Assembly (NCBI GenBank): GCA_963844565.1
Contig: CAWJON010000002.1
Span: 1,612,001-1,676,000, forward strand
Source: JAFEDN01 sp963844565
Lineage (GTDB): Bacteria; Pseudomonadota; Gammaproteobacteria; Coxiellales; Coxiellaceae
Length of the DNA: 64,000 nucleotides
Direction: 5' to 3'
Made by a program: the position numbers and the translations under genes. The notes under the pieces are model-generated. The model saw nothing but the letters and a program-made list of their open reading frames with translations. It ran no database searches and was not told where the DNA came from. Positions 9,180-18,049 of this stretch are shown here, piece after piece (within the stretch, counting starts at the first letter, position 1; every line of letters begins with the position of its first letter).

Positions 9180-9749
9180 TCAGTGTTTAGGACTAGAGGC
9201 TGAAATTAATAAATAAATAGGTTTCTGATGTTTAATTTCAATATAAGTACGCAGTAACATGCCCGGCTGCAAAAAAAGTTTATTTTTATGTTTTTTTGAC
9301 GGAAATAAATTAATTTCCACTTTAATGACTGGCCCATTTTTTAAAAAATAATCGACTAAAGATTGATTATTTAAAATTGCTAAGAGATCATTAGCATTGA
9401 TAGGAACATAATCTACGGCTGCAACCCTGCCTTTTCGCCTCTGGATAGAAGCCTGAAGGGATATTGTGCTCACTTCGACTGGCATGCCCACATGAATTGT
9501 TCCCCCTTGCACGGCCGAAATTAATGCAATTGCTTTATGAGGCTCTAATAAAATGCCTCGACCCTCTACAAAAGATCCTATCTGCCCTAACATTAACCAA
9601 ACTACAACGGCAATTAACGCCAGCCATATTATGATAAGTGAAGTCCATGCCAATGAAAATGGGATTTGAATGTAGTCATATAACGGCTGTGACGAAGAAA
9701 CATGTTCTAATGCTTGCTTACGAAACAAAGAAGGCGGCTTTTCTTCCAC
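9180..9749 (-). CDS. NHLM-type HlyD-like adaptor, miniature form
   Basis: Membrane-fusion (HlyD-like) partner of the two ABC exporters. The N terminus has the family signature FRKQALEHVSS, then one transmembrane helix at about 33-55 and the start of the first beta segment (GRGILL, about 63-68). The sequence then jumps to a segment like the post-hairpin barrel (GGTIHVGMPVEVS) and to the usual C-terminal barrel. The lipoyl and coiled-coil hairpin that normally lie between are absent. The total of 189 residues is well below the family's usual length. No stop or frame change is seen, so it looks like an in-frame internal deletion that is maintained. Without the hairpin it may not reach an outer-membrane channel. 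Confidence 0.8.
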   Translation of the reverse strand: MEEKPPSLFRKQALEHVSSSQPLYDYIQIPFSLAWTSLIIIWLALIAVVVWLMLGQIGSFVEGRGILLEPHKAIALISAVQGGTIHVGMPVEVSTISLQASIQRRKGRVAAVDYVPINANDLLAILNNQSLVDYFLKNGPVIKVEINLFPSKKHKNKLFLQPGMLLRTYIEIKHQKPIYLLISASSPKH

Positions 9750-9751
9750 AA

Positions 9752-10177
9752 TTATTTTCCAGTTTGGGAAGTATTTTGAGCTGTTTTGCTTTGTAACCGT
9801 TTGGTCAAAACCGGTAATAATTGCAGAGCGATTTCAGGATAAGCCTGCATTTGCGCTTTAAAATCCCAGCGCTCAATTAACAAGCAATGCGTAGGCTGTA
9901 AAGCTTGTACTGAAGTTTCAACAATCAGATCATTGAATATGGCCATTTCGTCCAATATTTCTCCGCCACCGAGGTGGTAGAGCAAATTGGGACCTTTTAA
10001 AACTTGCACATGTCCTTTGACAATAATCCAACAACCTGAAGCCACTTTATTTTCTTCGACAATGATTTCTTGGGGCTCAAAATAACGATTTTGCACTAAT
10101 TCGCTTAACCGGTATAAGGCATCATGACTTAGATTAGAGAAAAGCGAAATTTTTGACAATAAATCGATGATGTCCAC
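9752..10177 (-). CDS. Cyclic nucleotide-binding domain protein
   Basis: A 141-residue single-domain protein of the CRP/CNB fold. Residues about 1-120 form the beta-roll (LFSNLSHDALYRL, VKGHVQV, GGGEILDEMAIF) with a closing helix, and there is no DNA-binding helix-turn-helix. The phosphate-binding cassette (GGGEILDEMAIFN) lacks the usual Arg (FGExxxL...R(S/T)A), so classical cAMP binding is doubtful. It is the first gene of the exporter operon, 2 nt before the HlyD-like gene, so a regulatory or scaffolding role for the exporter is inferred from context. Confidence 0.82.
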   Translation of the reverse strand: MDIIDLLSKISLFSNLSHDALYRLSELVQNRYFEPQEIIVEENKVASGCWIIVKGHVQVLKGPNLLYHLGGGEILDEMAIFNDLIVETSVQALQPTHCLLIERWDFKAQMQAYPEIALQLLPVLTKRLQSKTAQNTSQTGK

Positions 10178-10273
10178 TGGCTCTCTCCCTAGATTAAAAA
10201 ACGGTTTTATTTTAACTAAAAGATGGGCAAGTGTCCATAATTCATTGTTGATTCTAAGCTATAATTAATAAAT

Positions 10274-11641
10274 ATGGATATCCAAACTTTTAACCCCACC
10301 AACGGTCAACTTATTAATACTTATTCTTTAATGGATAAAGACATTATTAAGCGGTTTATTCAGGAAACGGACCACGCTTTTCAAGAATGGCGTGAATATC
10401 ATGTCAAAACACGTGCCGCCAAGTTGAAAACAGTGGCCTCTATTTTAGAAAAAAACAAAAAAAAATACGCCGAATTAATTACTTTGGAGATGGGGAAACC
10501 CATCCGATTCAGTATGGCAGAAATTGAAAAATGCCAATGGGTGTGTGATTATTTTGCTGAACATGGTGAAGCCATGTTGGCGCCTCGCCCGATTGAGACG
10601 GATAAAAGTAAAAGTTATATCGCCTATCAGCCTCTAGGAATTATTTTTGCCATCATGCCTTGGAATTTTCCTTTTTGGCAATTGTTCCGATTTGCAGCCC
10701 CCGCTCTGACTGCAGGCAACGCAGTATTATTACGACATGCGCCTAATACCACAGGCTGTGGGTTGGCAATTGAGCAGCTATTTCAGGAAGCCGGATTCCC
10801 CATAAACATTTTACATACTCTGATTATTGACAATGATATGGCAGCCGAGGTGATTAAACATCCTAAGATAAAAGCGGTTACTTTAACGGGCAGTCCTAGG
10901 GCAGGAAGCAGCGTAGGCAGTGTTGCCGGCAGCGCGTTAAAGAAAACAGTTTTAGAATTGGGTGGAAACGACCCTTATATTATTTTAGAAGACGCCGATT
11001 TAGAAAATGCAGCAAAAGCATGTTTATTTTCGCGGCTAAATAACTCTGGACAAGTTTGTATTGCAGCCAAAAGAATTATTGTGATGAAATCTATTTTTGC
11101 CGAATTTGAAAAGTTGATATTAAAAGAGATAGTGAATTACAAAATGGGTGATCCATTTGATTATAATGTGAACTTAGGACCACTAGCGCGAGCTGATTTA
11201 AGAGAGACCGTGCACCAACAGGTACAAAATTGCATTAAGATGGGAGCAAGTAGAGTGATCGGGGGAGAAATACCAAAAGGCGCCGGATTTTTTTACCCGC
11301 CCACGCTATTAAAAAATATCAGTGCGGATATGCCGGCTAATCGAGAAGAAATTTTTGGTCCCGTCATTGCTTTATTTGAAGCCAATGAGGTAGAGGAAGC
11401 CATTCGAATGGCAAACGACAGCATCTATGGATTGTCCGCAGCGATTTTTACCAAAAACATTGAATATGGAGAGTCTTTGGCCGTTAATCGAATTGAAGCC
11501 GGAACTTGTTACGTCAATGGATTCGTTGCTTCTGATCCGCGATTGCCCTTTGGCGGCATCAAAGCTTCTGGTTTTGGCAGAGAACTTGCTGAAGAAGGCA
11601 TCAAAGAATTTACTAACATTAAAACCATCTGCGTGAAATAA
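10274..11641 (+). CDS. NAD(P)-dependent succinate-semialdehyde dehydrogenase-like aldehyde dehydrogenase
   Basis: Oxidises an aldehyde, most likely succinate semialdehyde, to the acid in the cytosol. It is a complete ALDH of 455 residues, close in length to E. coli Sad/YneI (462). Catalytic Cys262 (NSGQVCIAAKR), the general base Glu228 (LELGGNDP), Asn131 in MPWNFPFWQ and the NAD-binding TLTGSPRAG are all present, as is the C-terminal GRELAEEGIKEFTN typical of the SSADH group. It is transcribed divergently from the exporter operon. A TATAAT at 10260-10265 lies only 8 nt before the ATG, so the message may be nearly leaderless. Substrate is inferred from the family. Confidence 0.9.
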   Translation: MDIQTFNPTNGQLINTYSLMDKDIIKRFIQETDHAFQEWREYHVKTRAAKLKTVASILEKNKKKYAELITLEMGKPIRFSMAEIEKCQWVCDYFAEHGEAMLAPRPIETDKSKSYIAYQPLGIIFAIMPWNFPFWQLFRFAAPALTAGNAVLLRHAPNTTGCGLAIEQLFQEAGFPINILHTLIIDNDMAAEVIKHPKIKAVTLTGSPRAGSSVGSVAGSALKKTVLELGGNDPYIILEDADLENAAKACLFSRLNNSGQVCIAAKRIIVMKSIFAEFEKLILKEIVNYKMGDPFDYNVNLGPLARADLRETVHQQVQNCIKMGASRVIGGEIPKGAGFFYPPTLLKNISADMPANREEIFGPVIALFEANEVEEAIRMANDSIYGLSAAIFTKNIEYGESLAVNRIEAGTCYVNGFVASDPRLPFGGIKASGFGRELAEEGIKEFTNIKTICVK

Positions 11642-11685
11642 AAATAAATATTTGATAATGGCGTGCGGGATAAACTCTGAAATGC

Positions 11686-11985
11686 TTTGGCGAGGTAGAT
11701 TACTTAATGCTGAGATGAACTAATACGTCCTGCATAGCCTTATTCAGCGCATCCGCCTACGAGCTTTGCAACGGGTGTCAGTGGAGATGTTTTCGCGCGG
11801 AGCGAAGCCAATTCGGAAACAAGTTTAGCATAATAAAAGTTCACCAGGCACAATGACGCTTACGAAGTATTGCACCCGCTATTGATGGCGTAGTGAGCAC
11901 GAAAACATCTCCACTGACGGGCCCCGTTTAGACAATCTTGCGAGTAGGCGGGTGTCGCTGAATAAGGCGGAGTGGGTTTAGGTTT
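11686..11985 (+). repeat. MITE-like inverted-repeat element, copy 3
   Basis: Fills nearly all of the 364-bp gap between the aldehyde dehydrogenase and thyA. It is colinear with the reverse complement of copy 1: flank TTGGCGAGGTAG and CTGAGATGAACTAAT, left arm TTCAGCGCATCCGCC, inner arm GTGTCAGTGGAGAT, centre CCAATTCGGAAACAAGTTTAG, inner arm ATCTCCACTGACGGGCCCC and right arm GTCGCTGAATAAGGCGG. No open frame with coding character is seen, and nothing else is visible in the gap. Confidence 0.8.
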
Positions 11986-12005
11986 CTCGATATTGGATTA
12001 AGTTA

Positions 12006-12800
12006 TCAAACAGCTATGGGCGCTTTGATAGCAGCCTGAGGGTGATAATTTAAAAATTCAAAATCTTCAAACTGGTACTCGAATAACGAAGCCGGTTTGC
12101 GATTAATTTTTAATTGAGGCAATGCAGTAGGTTGACGGGAAAGTTGTAAGTTCACCGCCTCTAAATGATTGCTATAAATGTGACAATCACCGCCTGACCA
12201 AATAAAATCACCCACTTGTAGATCGCATTGCTGCGCTATCATGCTTGTTAATAATGCATAGGAGGCGATATTAAAAGGCACGCCTAAAAAAGCATCGGCA
12301 GAGCGTTGAGTCAACTTACAAGATAAACAACCTTTGGAGACATAGAACTGAAACAGGAGGTGACAAGGCGGTAAAGCCATTTTTGATATGTCCCCCACAT
12401 TCCAAGCTGAAATAATCAATCGCCTGGAATCGGGATTTGTTCTGATTTGATGAATCAATTCCTGCATCTGATCAATAGACTTTCCTTCAACCGTTTGCCA
12501 GTTTCGCCACTGTTTCCCATATACTGGACCTAAATTCCCCGCCTCATCTGCCCACTCATCCCAAATGGTAACCCCTTGTTCATGCAAATAATTTAAATTG
12601 GTTTCTCCCTTTAAAAACCATAGGAGTTCATGTACCCAACTTTTAATATGGATTTTTTTGGTCGTCAATAACGGGAAACCCTCCGCTAAATTGAAACGCA
12701 TTTCATATCCAAAGATACTCGTAATGCCAACCCCAGTGCGGTCTTTTTTTTCCACACCGTTTTTTAATATGTTTTTTAAAAAATTTAAATAAATTTGCAT
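12006..12800 (-). CDS. thyA: Thymidylate synthase
   Basis: Makes dTMP from dUMP with methylene-tetrahydrofolate. The length of 264 equals that of the E. coli enzyme. Catalytic Cys146 lies in LPPCHLLFQF, the dUMP phosphate-binding DSRRLIISAWN is present, and RTGVG near residue 21 and GPVYGKQWRNW are typical. It follows lgt after 1 nt, in a TauE-lgt-thyA cluster. Confidence 0.98.
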   Translation of the reverse strand: MQIYLNFLKNILKNGVEKKDRTGVGITSIFGYEMRFNLAEGFPLLTTKKIHIKSWVHELLWFLKGETNLNYLHEQGVTIWDEWADEAGNLGPVYGKQWRNWQTVEGKSIDQMQELIHQIRTNPDSRRLIISAWNVGDISKMALPPCHLLFQFYVSKGCLSCKLTQRSADAFLGVPFNIASYALLTSMIAQQCDLQVGDFIWSGGDCHIYSNHLEAVNLQLSRQPTALPQLKINRKPASLFEYQFEDFEFLNYHPQAAIKAPIAV

Positions 12801-12801
12801 A

Positions 12802-13587
12802 CTAATCTTTTTTTGGAAAGTAGATCCATATCAAACAAATTATTCCGAAAATAACCATGGGTATCGATAATATTTGCCCCATCGTCAGCCAACCGAAGGC
12901 GATATATCCATATTGCGGATCGGGTTGCCTGAAATATTCACCAATAATACGCATCATCCCATAACCTAGTAAGAATAAGGCAGAGACGGCAAAACGCGGC
13001 CTGAGCTTAGAAGAGAACCACCACAATAAAATGAAAAATAGAACGCCTTCTAACCCAAATTCATACAACTGAGAAGGATGCCGAGGCTCGGGCCCGGCAG
13101 CAGGAAAGACCATTCCCCAAGGCACGTTGGTGATCCTACCCCACAATTCTTGGTTAAGAAAATTTCCAATTCTGCCAGCAGCCAAACCCAATGGCACTAA
13201 GGGGGCAACGAAATCAGTTAAATCCCATAGTGAGCAATGCACCCTGCGACTAAATATCCACAAAGCGACAATAACGCCAATAAATCCGCCATGAAAGGCC
13301 ATGCCACCCTTCCAAATAGCCAGTATCTCCAAAGGATGATGCCAATAATAGGGGAAATTATAGAATAAAACGTATCCCAGTCTGCCCCCCAAGATAACAC
13401 CAACCGCACAGTAGAAAATTAAATCGCTCACTTGCTCAACCGTACAGGGCGAATCGACTCGACGAGCACGGCTCCGCGCCAAGAACCAAGCCGTGATAAA
13501 GCTAAGCAAATACATTAATCCATACCAATAAATATGAAGCTTTCCTATTTGCAACGCCACTGGATTGATATAAGGATAATGAATCAC
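12802..13587 (-). CDS. lgt: Prolipoprotein diacylglyceryl transferase
   Basis: Inner-membrane enzyme that attaches diacylglycerol to the lipobox Cys, the first step of lipoprotein maturation. About seven transmembrane helices are present. The Lgt signature GRIGNFLNQELWGR and the motifs HWYG-like (YWYGLMYL), GGRLGYVLFY, FHGG and PRHPSQLYEFGLEG are visible. The start chosen is the GTG at 13587, which overlaps the upstream TGA (GTGA) and has AAAGGTG a few bases before it, giving 261 residues starting at IHYPYINP. A longer frame reaching 13758 would add about 57 Cys-rich residues that run inside the upstream gene and do not look like Lgt. It supplies modification for IcmN and the MCE lipoprotein in this window. 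Confidence 0.95.
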   Translation of the reverse strand: MIHYPYINPVALQIGKLHIYWYGLMYLLSFITAWFLARSRARRVDSPCTVEQVSDLIFYCAVGVILGGRLGYVLFYNFPYYWHHPLEILAIWKGGMAFHGGFIGVIVALWIFSRRVHCSLWDLTDFVAPLVPLGLAAGRIGNFLNQELWGRITNVPWGMVFPAAGPEPRHPSQLYEFGLEGVLFFILLWWFSSKLRPRFAVSALFLLGYGMMRIIGEYFRQPDPQYGYIAFGWLTMGQILSIPMVIFGIICLIWIYFPKKD

Positions 13588-14390
13588 CACAGCACCTTTA
13601 ACATTTGAATAGCAACGATGAGTAAGAAAACTGCAAAAATTCGTTTCAAAACTTTCACAGAAAAATAATGTGATAACCATACACCCATCGGAGCAAAAAC
13701 CAAACTGAACAGGGATACTGGCAACCACGCTGGCCAATACACATAACCCGTACTCCATTGTGGTAAACCCACGACCATTAAACCACTCACCATAAAACTA
13801 ACGGTGCCAATAATGGAAACCGTGAAGCTGACCGCGTTCGAGATGGCCACTGCATCCTGCATCCGCACATTCCAGTGAGTCAGAAAAGGAATGGTTAGCA
13901 CCCCACCACCAATGCCGAGTAATCCGGACTTAGCGCCAACAATCAGTCCAAAAATATTCATTCCAACTGGACCCGGGAGTTGGTGCTGGGGTTTGGGTTG
14001 AATGACAAACCACAATCTAAAGGCCATATATAACACAAAAAATCCGAAGAGAATGCGTAACACATTGGAGTTCACCACATGGGCTAAGATAGCGCCTAGA
14101 AGAGCGCCTACAATAACTGACGGCAGCATACGCTTAAAGACTGGCCACACTTCAGCTTTATGCTTGAGATGGGCGAAGAGTGCTCGGATAGTGGTTGGAA
14201 TCATAATAGCAAGTGAAGTGCCTTCTGCAACTTGCATTATATGGCTAGAAGGAATGCCTGTATTTTGTAAAAGCCAAGCCAAACCTGGGACAACTACTAG
14301 CCCCCCGCCAATTCCGAGTAAACCGGCCATAATACCGGCAAAGCAACCCAAAAAGGCAAAAGCTAACAATGTTAAGACTAAATGAAGCAA
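13584..14390 (-). CDS. TauE/SafE (TSUP) family membrane permease
   Basis: A 268-residue inner-membrane protein of the sulfite-exporter TauE family, with about eight helices arranged as two related halves. Each half contains a Gly-rich motif: GLLGIGGGLVVVPGL near residue 25 and SGLLGIGGGVLTIPF near 155. Substrate is unknown; the family moves small sulfur-containing or organic anions. It overlaps lgt by 4 nt, and the TSUP-lgt-thyA order is common in gammaproteobacteria. Confidence 0.9.
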   Translation of the reverse strand: MLHLVLTLLAFAFLGCFAGIMAGLLGIGGGLVVVPGLAWLLQNTGIPSSHIMQVAEGTSLAIMIPTTIRALFAHLKHKAEVWPVFKRMLPSVIVGALLGAILAHVVNSNVLRILFGFFVLYMAFRLWFVIQPKPQHQLPGPVGMNIFGLIVGAKSGLLGIGGGVLTIPFLTHWNVRMQDAVAISNAVSFTVSIIGTVSFMVSGLMVVGLPQWSTGYVYWPAWLPVSLFSLVFAPMGVWLSHYFSVKVLKRIFAVFLLIVAIQMLKVLW

Positions 14391-14460
14391 TGTACTACCT
14401 CTTCTCTAAAGACAATTACTATAAAGAATCGGATAGACTTTCTCAACTTTTTCTGGTTCA

Positions 14461-14560
14461 TATGCTACGCCTCAGCAAAGCTGTGGCTTGCAATGAAGGG
14501 GAGAATCGCGATTCTCCCCTTGCGAACCCCATCGCGGGACGCGCGGGAATAATTTTCAAT
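14461..14560. repeat. Dispersed intergenic palindrome, copy 1
   Basis: A perfect 26-nt palindrome at 14496-14521 (AAGGGGAGAATCG and its complement) is preceded by CAGCAAAGCTG and followed by GCGAACCCC. The same arrangement recurs at 35824-35871 and 62440-62515, so this is a dispersed palindromic repeat family. It lies between the TauE-family gene (divergent start) and the MCE lipoprotein gene. Confidence 0.7.
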
Positions 14561-14609
14561 TATCTTTTTATTAGAAGTGATTTTTAATTATTATTTAATA
14601 AATTGAAGT

Positions 14610-15221
14610 TCAGCGGGAATTGCTGGATGACAATACGAAGTCTGCAATTTGGTCAGCTATCTGCTGAGCCGCCAAGTTTGCAGCTACGACTCCGCTTTGG
14701 GGGTTATTTCCAGATGCAGGTACAATAACCTGAAAACGTTGACTGGCTATAACATGACGATTCTTAGCATTAATTAGGGTGGCTTCAACCGCACAGCGAA
14801 CTTGACTGAGCGGAGTCACAAATTCTTGCTCTAACACCAAAAGACGCGTATCTAAACGAAGATCTGCTTCACCCGCAGAGGGTGAAATCATCACCGCATG
14901 AAAATAATTTTTAGCCTCAATTTTTTGCGCCAGAATGGGTAACAACATTTGAGCTGGTGGGCTGACCCATTGATGAATAGAATATTGACGTAATTGCGCC
15001 ATATTGGTTACATAAATCATATTATTGGTGGTAAAACCAGGGTTAGCAGCCATCGGGTTTAACAACAAAGTCTGATGAGTTTGTGAGGAGGTTGACAAAG
15101 GTGTGCTACGAGTTGGGAGCGTTAACACATAATAAGAAATGTTAGGCGTTTTTACCGCACATGCACAAAGGCCAATGATGCTAATAGCGATCAAAAAACT
15201 TTTTTTTAATACTGACAACAT
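14610..15221 (-). CDS. ABC-type transport auxiliary lipoprotein (PqiC/DUF330-like)
   Basis: Outer-membrane or periplasmic lipoprotein partner of an MCE transporter. The signal peptide ends in a lipobox-like LCAC near residues 18-21, then the PqiC-like motif ISYYVLTLP follows. The C-terminal half has the family pattern (VRCAVEATLINAKNRHVIASQRF). A GGAGAATAGG ribosome site precedes the ATG. It is the last gene of the four-gene MCE operon, 2 nt after the MCE gene. Confidence 0.82.
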   Translation of the reverse strand: MLSVLKKSFLIAISIIGLCACAVKTPNISYYVLTLPTRSTPLSTSSQTHQTLLLNPMAANPGFTTNNMIYVTNMAQLRQYSIHQWVSPPAQMLLPILAQKIEAKNYFHAVMISPSAGEADLRLDTRLLVLEQEFVTPLSQVRCAVEATLINAKNRHVIASQRFQVIVPASGNNPQSGVVAANLAAQQIADQIADFVLSSSNSR

Positions 15222-15223
15222 GC

Positions 15224-16063
15224 CTATTCTCCAGGGCCTAGGGGTGGGGGTTGTTTTCCACGCAGTAAAATAGCTGGATTACTTTTAAGATCCACGCTGA
15301 GTTGCTGAAAATTTGAAGCCGTATCATTTAATCGGTTCAAAAATTCTTGAAAACTGGGCAAGAGTTGCTCTCTTACATCAGTCACACTTTCATTCAATGT
15401 AGTTGCAGTTCGTTGAGCGCTTTTTATAGTGGCTTCAAAATTTTTACTTGCATCTGCCGTGTTTTTTAATATTGTGTTTAAATTTGCTCCCTGTTGATCA
15501 AGGGTTAAGGTAATGTGATCTAAGTGGGTTAATATATTATTGGCGCTATTTATATTTTTGTCATTTAAAAGTATTTGAATTTTTTTCGAAATTTCTTGTA
15601 AATTTACTGCAAGTTGCGGCAAAACTTCAGTTAATTGAGTTAACACTGGTTTTTCAAAAGGAATAACTGGATACATACTTCCTGCCATCTTTTTTATCGG
15701 AGGCGCCGACTGTGCATTAGAACTTAACCCTACGTTAACTAACCCTGTAATTCCCTGAGGGACCAAGGTAGCCGTTGTGCTCTCCAATATCGGCGTGCCG
15801 TCTTCAATCTGCAGTAAAAGTTTAACCAATTGCGGATTATGCGCATCAAGAGTTATTTTGTCTACAAACCCCACCCTCACACCATTATATTCTACCGGAC
15901 TTTGCGCATTTAAACCGGTAACACTGCCTACCGCATAAACAAGATAAGGATTATACACTTTATTATGGTGACGAGTAGATAACCAAAAAAACATAATTAA
16001 GGTCGCCGCACCCAAGACGATGACGAAAAATCCGACCAATGCATAATTAACTTTCGTATCCAT
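15224..16063 (-). CDS. MCE-domain substrate-binding protein (MlaD family)
   Basis: Inner-membrane-anchored MCE protein that would form a hexameric ring carrying lipids across the periplasm. One N-terminal helix (about residues 5-25) is followed by the MCE domain at about 35-115 (GLNAQSPVEYNGVRVGFVDKI, with the start of the next strands), then a helical tail of about 150 residues with heptad character. The start is the ATG at 16063 (MDTKVNYALVG), just after the ATPase stop. A start at 16105 would overlap the ATPase by 38 nt and add 14 residues before the anchor helix. Confidence 0.88.
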   Translation of the reverse strand: MDTKVNYALVGFFVIVLGAATLIMFFWLSTRHHNKVYNPYLVYAVGSVTGLNAQSPVEYNGVRVGFVDKITLDAHNPQLVKLLLQIEDGTPILESTTATLVPQGITGLVNVGLSSNAQSAPPIKKMAGSMYPVIPFEKPVLTQLTEVLPQLAVNLQEISKKIQILLNDKNINSANNILTHLDHITLTLDQQGANLNTILKNTADASKNFEATIKSAQRTATTLNESVTDVREQLLPSFQEFLNRLNDTASNFQQLSVDLKSNPAILLRGKQPPPLGPGE

Positions 16064-16067
16064 TAGT

Positions 16068-16847
16068 TTATGAATCCCTATAAAGGTCTCGCGCAACTGC
16101 AGCACGCGTACCGCTAAAATAATCCTGAATCAAAGGATGTTTATTTTTGACTAAATCTTCCATAGGTTCAGCAGCCAAAACTTTACCCTCGCCTAAAAAA
16201 ACAACTCTATCTGGAACTGTCCATAAGGTATCCAGATCATGGGTTACGATGATAAAAGTTAACCCCAAACTTTCGCGTAATTGTAATATTAAACGATCCA
16301 AACTCCCAGCACTATTAGGATCTAATCCTGCGGTCGGTTCATCCAAAAATAATAATTCGGGATCTAAAGCAATTGCTCTGGCTAAGGCAGCCCGTTTTTG
16401 CATCCCTCCGCTTAATTCGGCGGGATATCTGTTCGCTGCTTCAATTTCTAAGCCTGACAAACGTATCTTTAACAAGGCAGCTTTCAATTGTTCACTGCGA
16501 TTTAAATGACTAAATTGTTGCAAGGGAAAAAGCACGTTTTGTAATAAAGTTAACGAACTAAATAATGCTCCACTTTGAAACAAAACACCCCAGCGTTTTT
16601 GAATGGAGAGTGCTTTCTCAGGTGATAAATTAGTTACTTCTTGCCCAAAAACTTTAATTGATCCTGAGTAGGGATGTAATAACATCAATATAGAACGCAA
16701 TAAAGTGGTTTTGCCACATCCACTGCCGCCAATAATGGCGATAATTTCCTTACTATAAACTTTAAAAGTTAATCCTTCATGTATCCAACGGTCTCCTAAA
16801 TAATTTTTTAAATCTTCTACCTCAATCAAAATTTTTGGCGCCGGCAT
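16068..16847 (-). CDS. MCE transporter ATP-binding protein (MlaF-like)
   Basis: Cytosolic ATPase driving the MCE lipid transporter. Walker A GGSGCGKTTLL, signature ELSGGMQKRAALARAIA, Walker B LLFLDEPTAGLDP and the switch His in IIVTHDL are all intact. The ATG at 16847 (MPAPKILIEVED) is preceded by a GGGGG stretch. A TTG start 18 nt upstream would overlap the permease gene. The 259 residues are close to MlaF. It sits between the permease and the MCE gene in one operon. Confidence 0.92.
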   Translation of the reverse strand: MPAPKILIEVEDLKNYLGDRWIHEGLTFKVYSKEIIAIIGGSGCGKTTLLRSILMLLHPYSGSIKVFGQEVTNLSPEKALSIQKRWGVLFQSGALFSSLTLLQNVLFPLQQFSHLNRSEQLKAALLKIRLSGLEIEAANRYPAELSGGMQKRAALARAIALDPELLFLDEPTAGLDPNSAGSLDRLILQLRESLGLTFIIVTHDLDTLWTVPDRVVFLGEGKVLAAEPMEDLVKNKHPLIQDYFSGTRAAVARDLYRDS

Positions 16848-16849
16848 TT

Positions 16850-17971
16850 TTACAACCCCCACCAACTGAAAATTACTGAGAAAAAAGAATCAGCGATAAT
16901 AATCAAAAAAATCGCTTGTACCGCGGCTGCCGTTGTCCTTAAACCAACACTATCTGCCGTTATACCGGCTTGCAAACCTTGGAAGCAACCTACAGTGGCA
17001 AGAATAAAAGCAAAAACTGGAGTTTTAATGATCCCCAATACATATTGCTTTAGACCAACCGCCGTTTCAAATCGATTTAGAAAAGTAAGGTAACCAATGT
17101 GTGACTGAAAATTGGTCATTACCATGCTACCCCAGATACTAAATAAATTTGACCAGACTACCAAGAGCGGTAAAACAATTAATACACCAATCAATCGGGG
17201 TAATATTAATCGTTTTACTGCTGGAATCCCCATCGTGTTTAACGCATCAATTTCTTCGTTGACCTTCATCGTACCCAATAACGCAGCAAATGCAGTACTG
17301 GTTCGAGCCGAAACGATTACTGAAGTCATGAGGGGGGCAAATTCTCTTAATATGGCCATTCCTGTTGCATCAACCACATAAATATCGGCGCCATACAGTT
17401 TTAATTGAGCGCCCAGCTCATAAGCCAAAACTAAGCCCACCAAAAAACTCATTAGCCCTACAATAGGTAAGGCGTCACATCCAGCCGTCTCAACAATTCT
17501 TAATGAAGATCGCATCAGTTCTTTCATATCCTTGTAATTGAGCTGAAAGAAATAAAAAATAACCTCACCCATAAAGGCAAAGAATAACACGGTGTTTTGC
17601 CATTTTTGGATTCCCCAGTGTCCCAGCCACACTAACCCATTCTCTTCTTTCGGTGTAGCGGAAATTGCGCGAATATCTACCGATTGTTTTTTAACTAAAT
17701 CAAAGATCAATTTATGTTCTCTATTCAACCCTTGAATTTCAACCTTCTTACCTACTTTTTCTAATGACGCAATGAGTTGCAGCAAATGCAAAGCACCAAT
17801 GGTATCCATTTTGATGATACGACTAGCATCTACGATAATCTCGTTAATATTTGGGGAAATAATAAGTGTAAACTGTGCGGGTAATGAGCTGATACCGTCG
17901 ATATCCCATTCACCTTGACAATGCAAGAAATGGCCATTTTGGATTGACTCCACTATCGCTTTCGGTATCAT
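16850..17971 (-). CDS. MlaE-family permease with fused N-terminal STAS (MlaB-like) domain
   Basis: Inner-membrane permease of the MCE lipid transporter. Residues about 1-105 form a STAS-like domain (DASRIIKMDTIGALHLLQLI, the MlaB position). Residues about 120-373 are the MlaE permease with several helices and the family motif EIDALNTMGIPAVKRLILPR. In E. coli Mla these are two proteins; the fusion here is common in MCE systems. First gene of the operon permease-ATPase-MCE-lipoprotein. Lipid substrate and direction cannot be told from the sequence. Confidence 0.92.
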   Translation of the reverse strand: MIPKAIVESIQNGHFLHCQGEWDIDGISSLPAQFTLIISPNINEIIVDASRIIKMDTIGALHLLQLIASLEKVGKKVEIQGLNREHKLIFDLVKKQSVDIRAISATPKEENGLVWLGHWGIQKWQNTVLFFAFMGEVIFYFFQLNYKDMKELMRSSLRIVETAGCDALPIVGLMSFLVGLVLAYELGAQLKLYGADIYVVDATGMAILREFAPLMTSVIVSARTSTAFAALLGTMKVNEEIDALNTMGIPAVKRLILPRLIGVLIVLPLLVVWSNLFSIWGSMVMTNFQSHIGYLTFLNRFETAVGLKQYVLGIIKTPVFAFILATVGCFQGLQAGITADSVGLRTTAAAVQAIFLIIIADSFFSVIFSWWGL

Positions 17972-18049
17972 GTATAAGACCCTGTATAATCCATTAAAAG
18001 ACGGGTTGCTCTAAGATAACATATTTTATGTTTTAAAGAAAAAGGAACT

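Noticed and set aside
13588..13758. N-terminal extension of Lgt
   Set aside because: It lies within the TauE-family gene in another frame and lacks Lgt similarity; GTG at 13587 is better supported.
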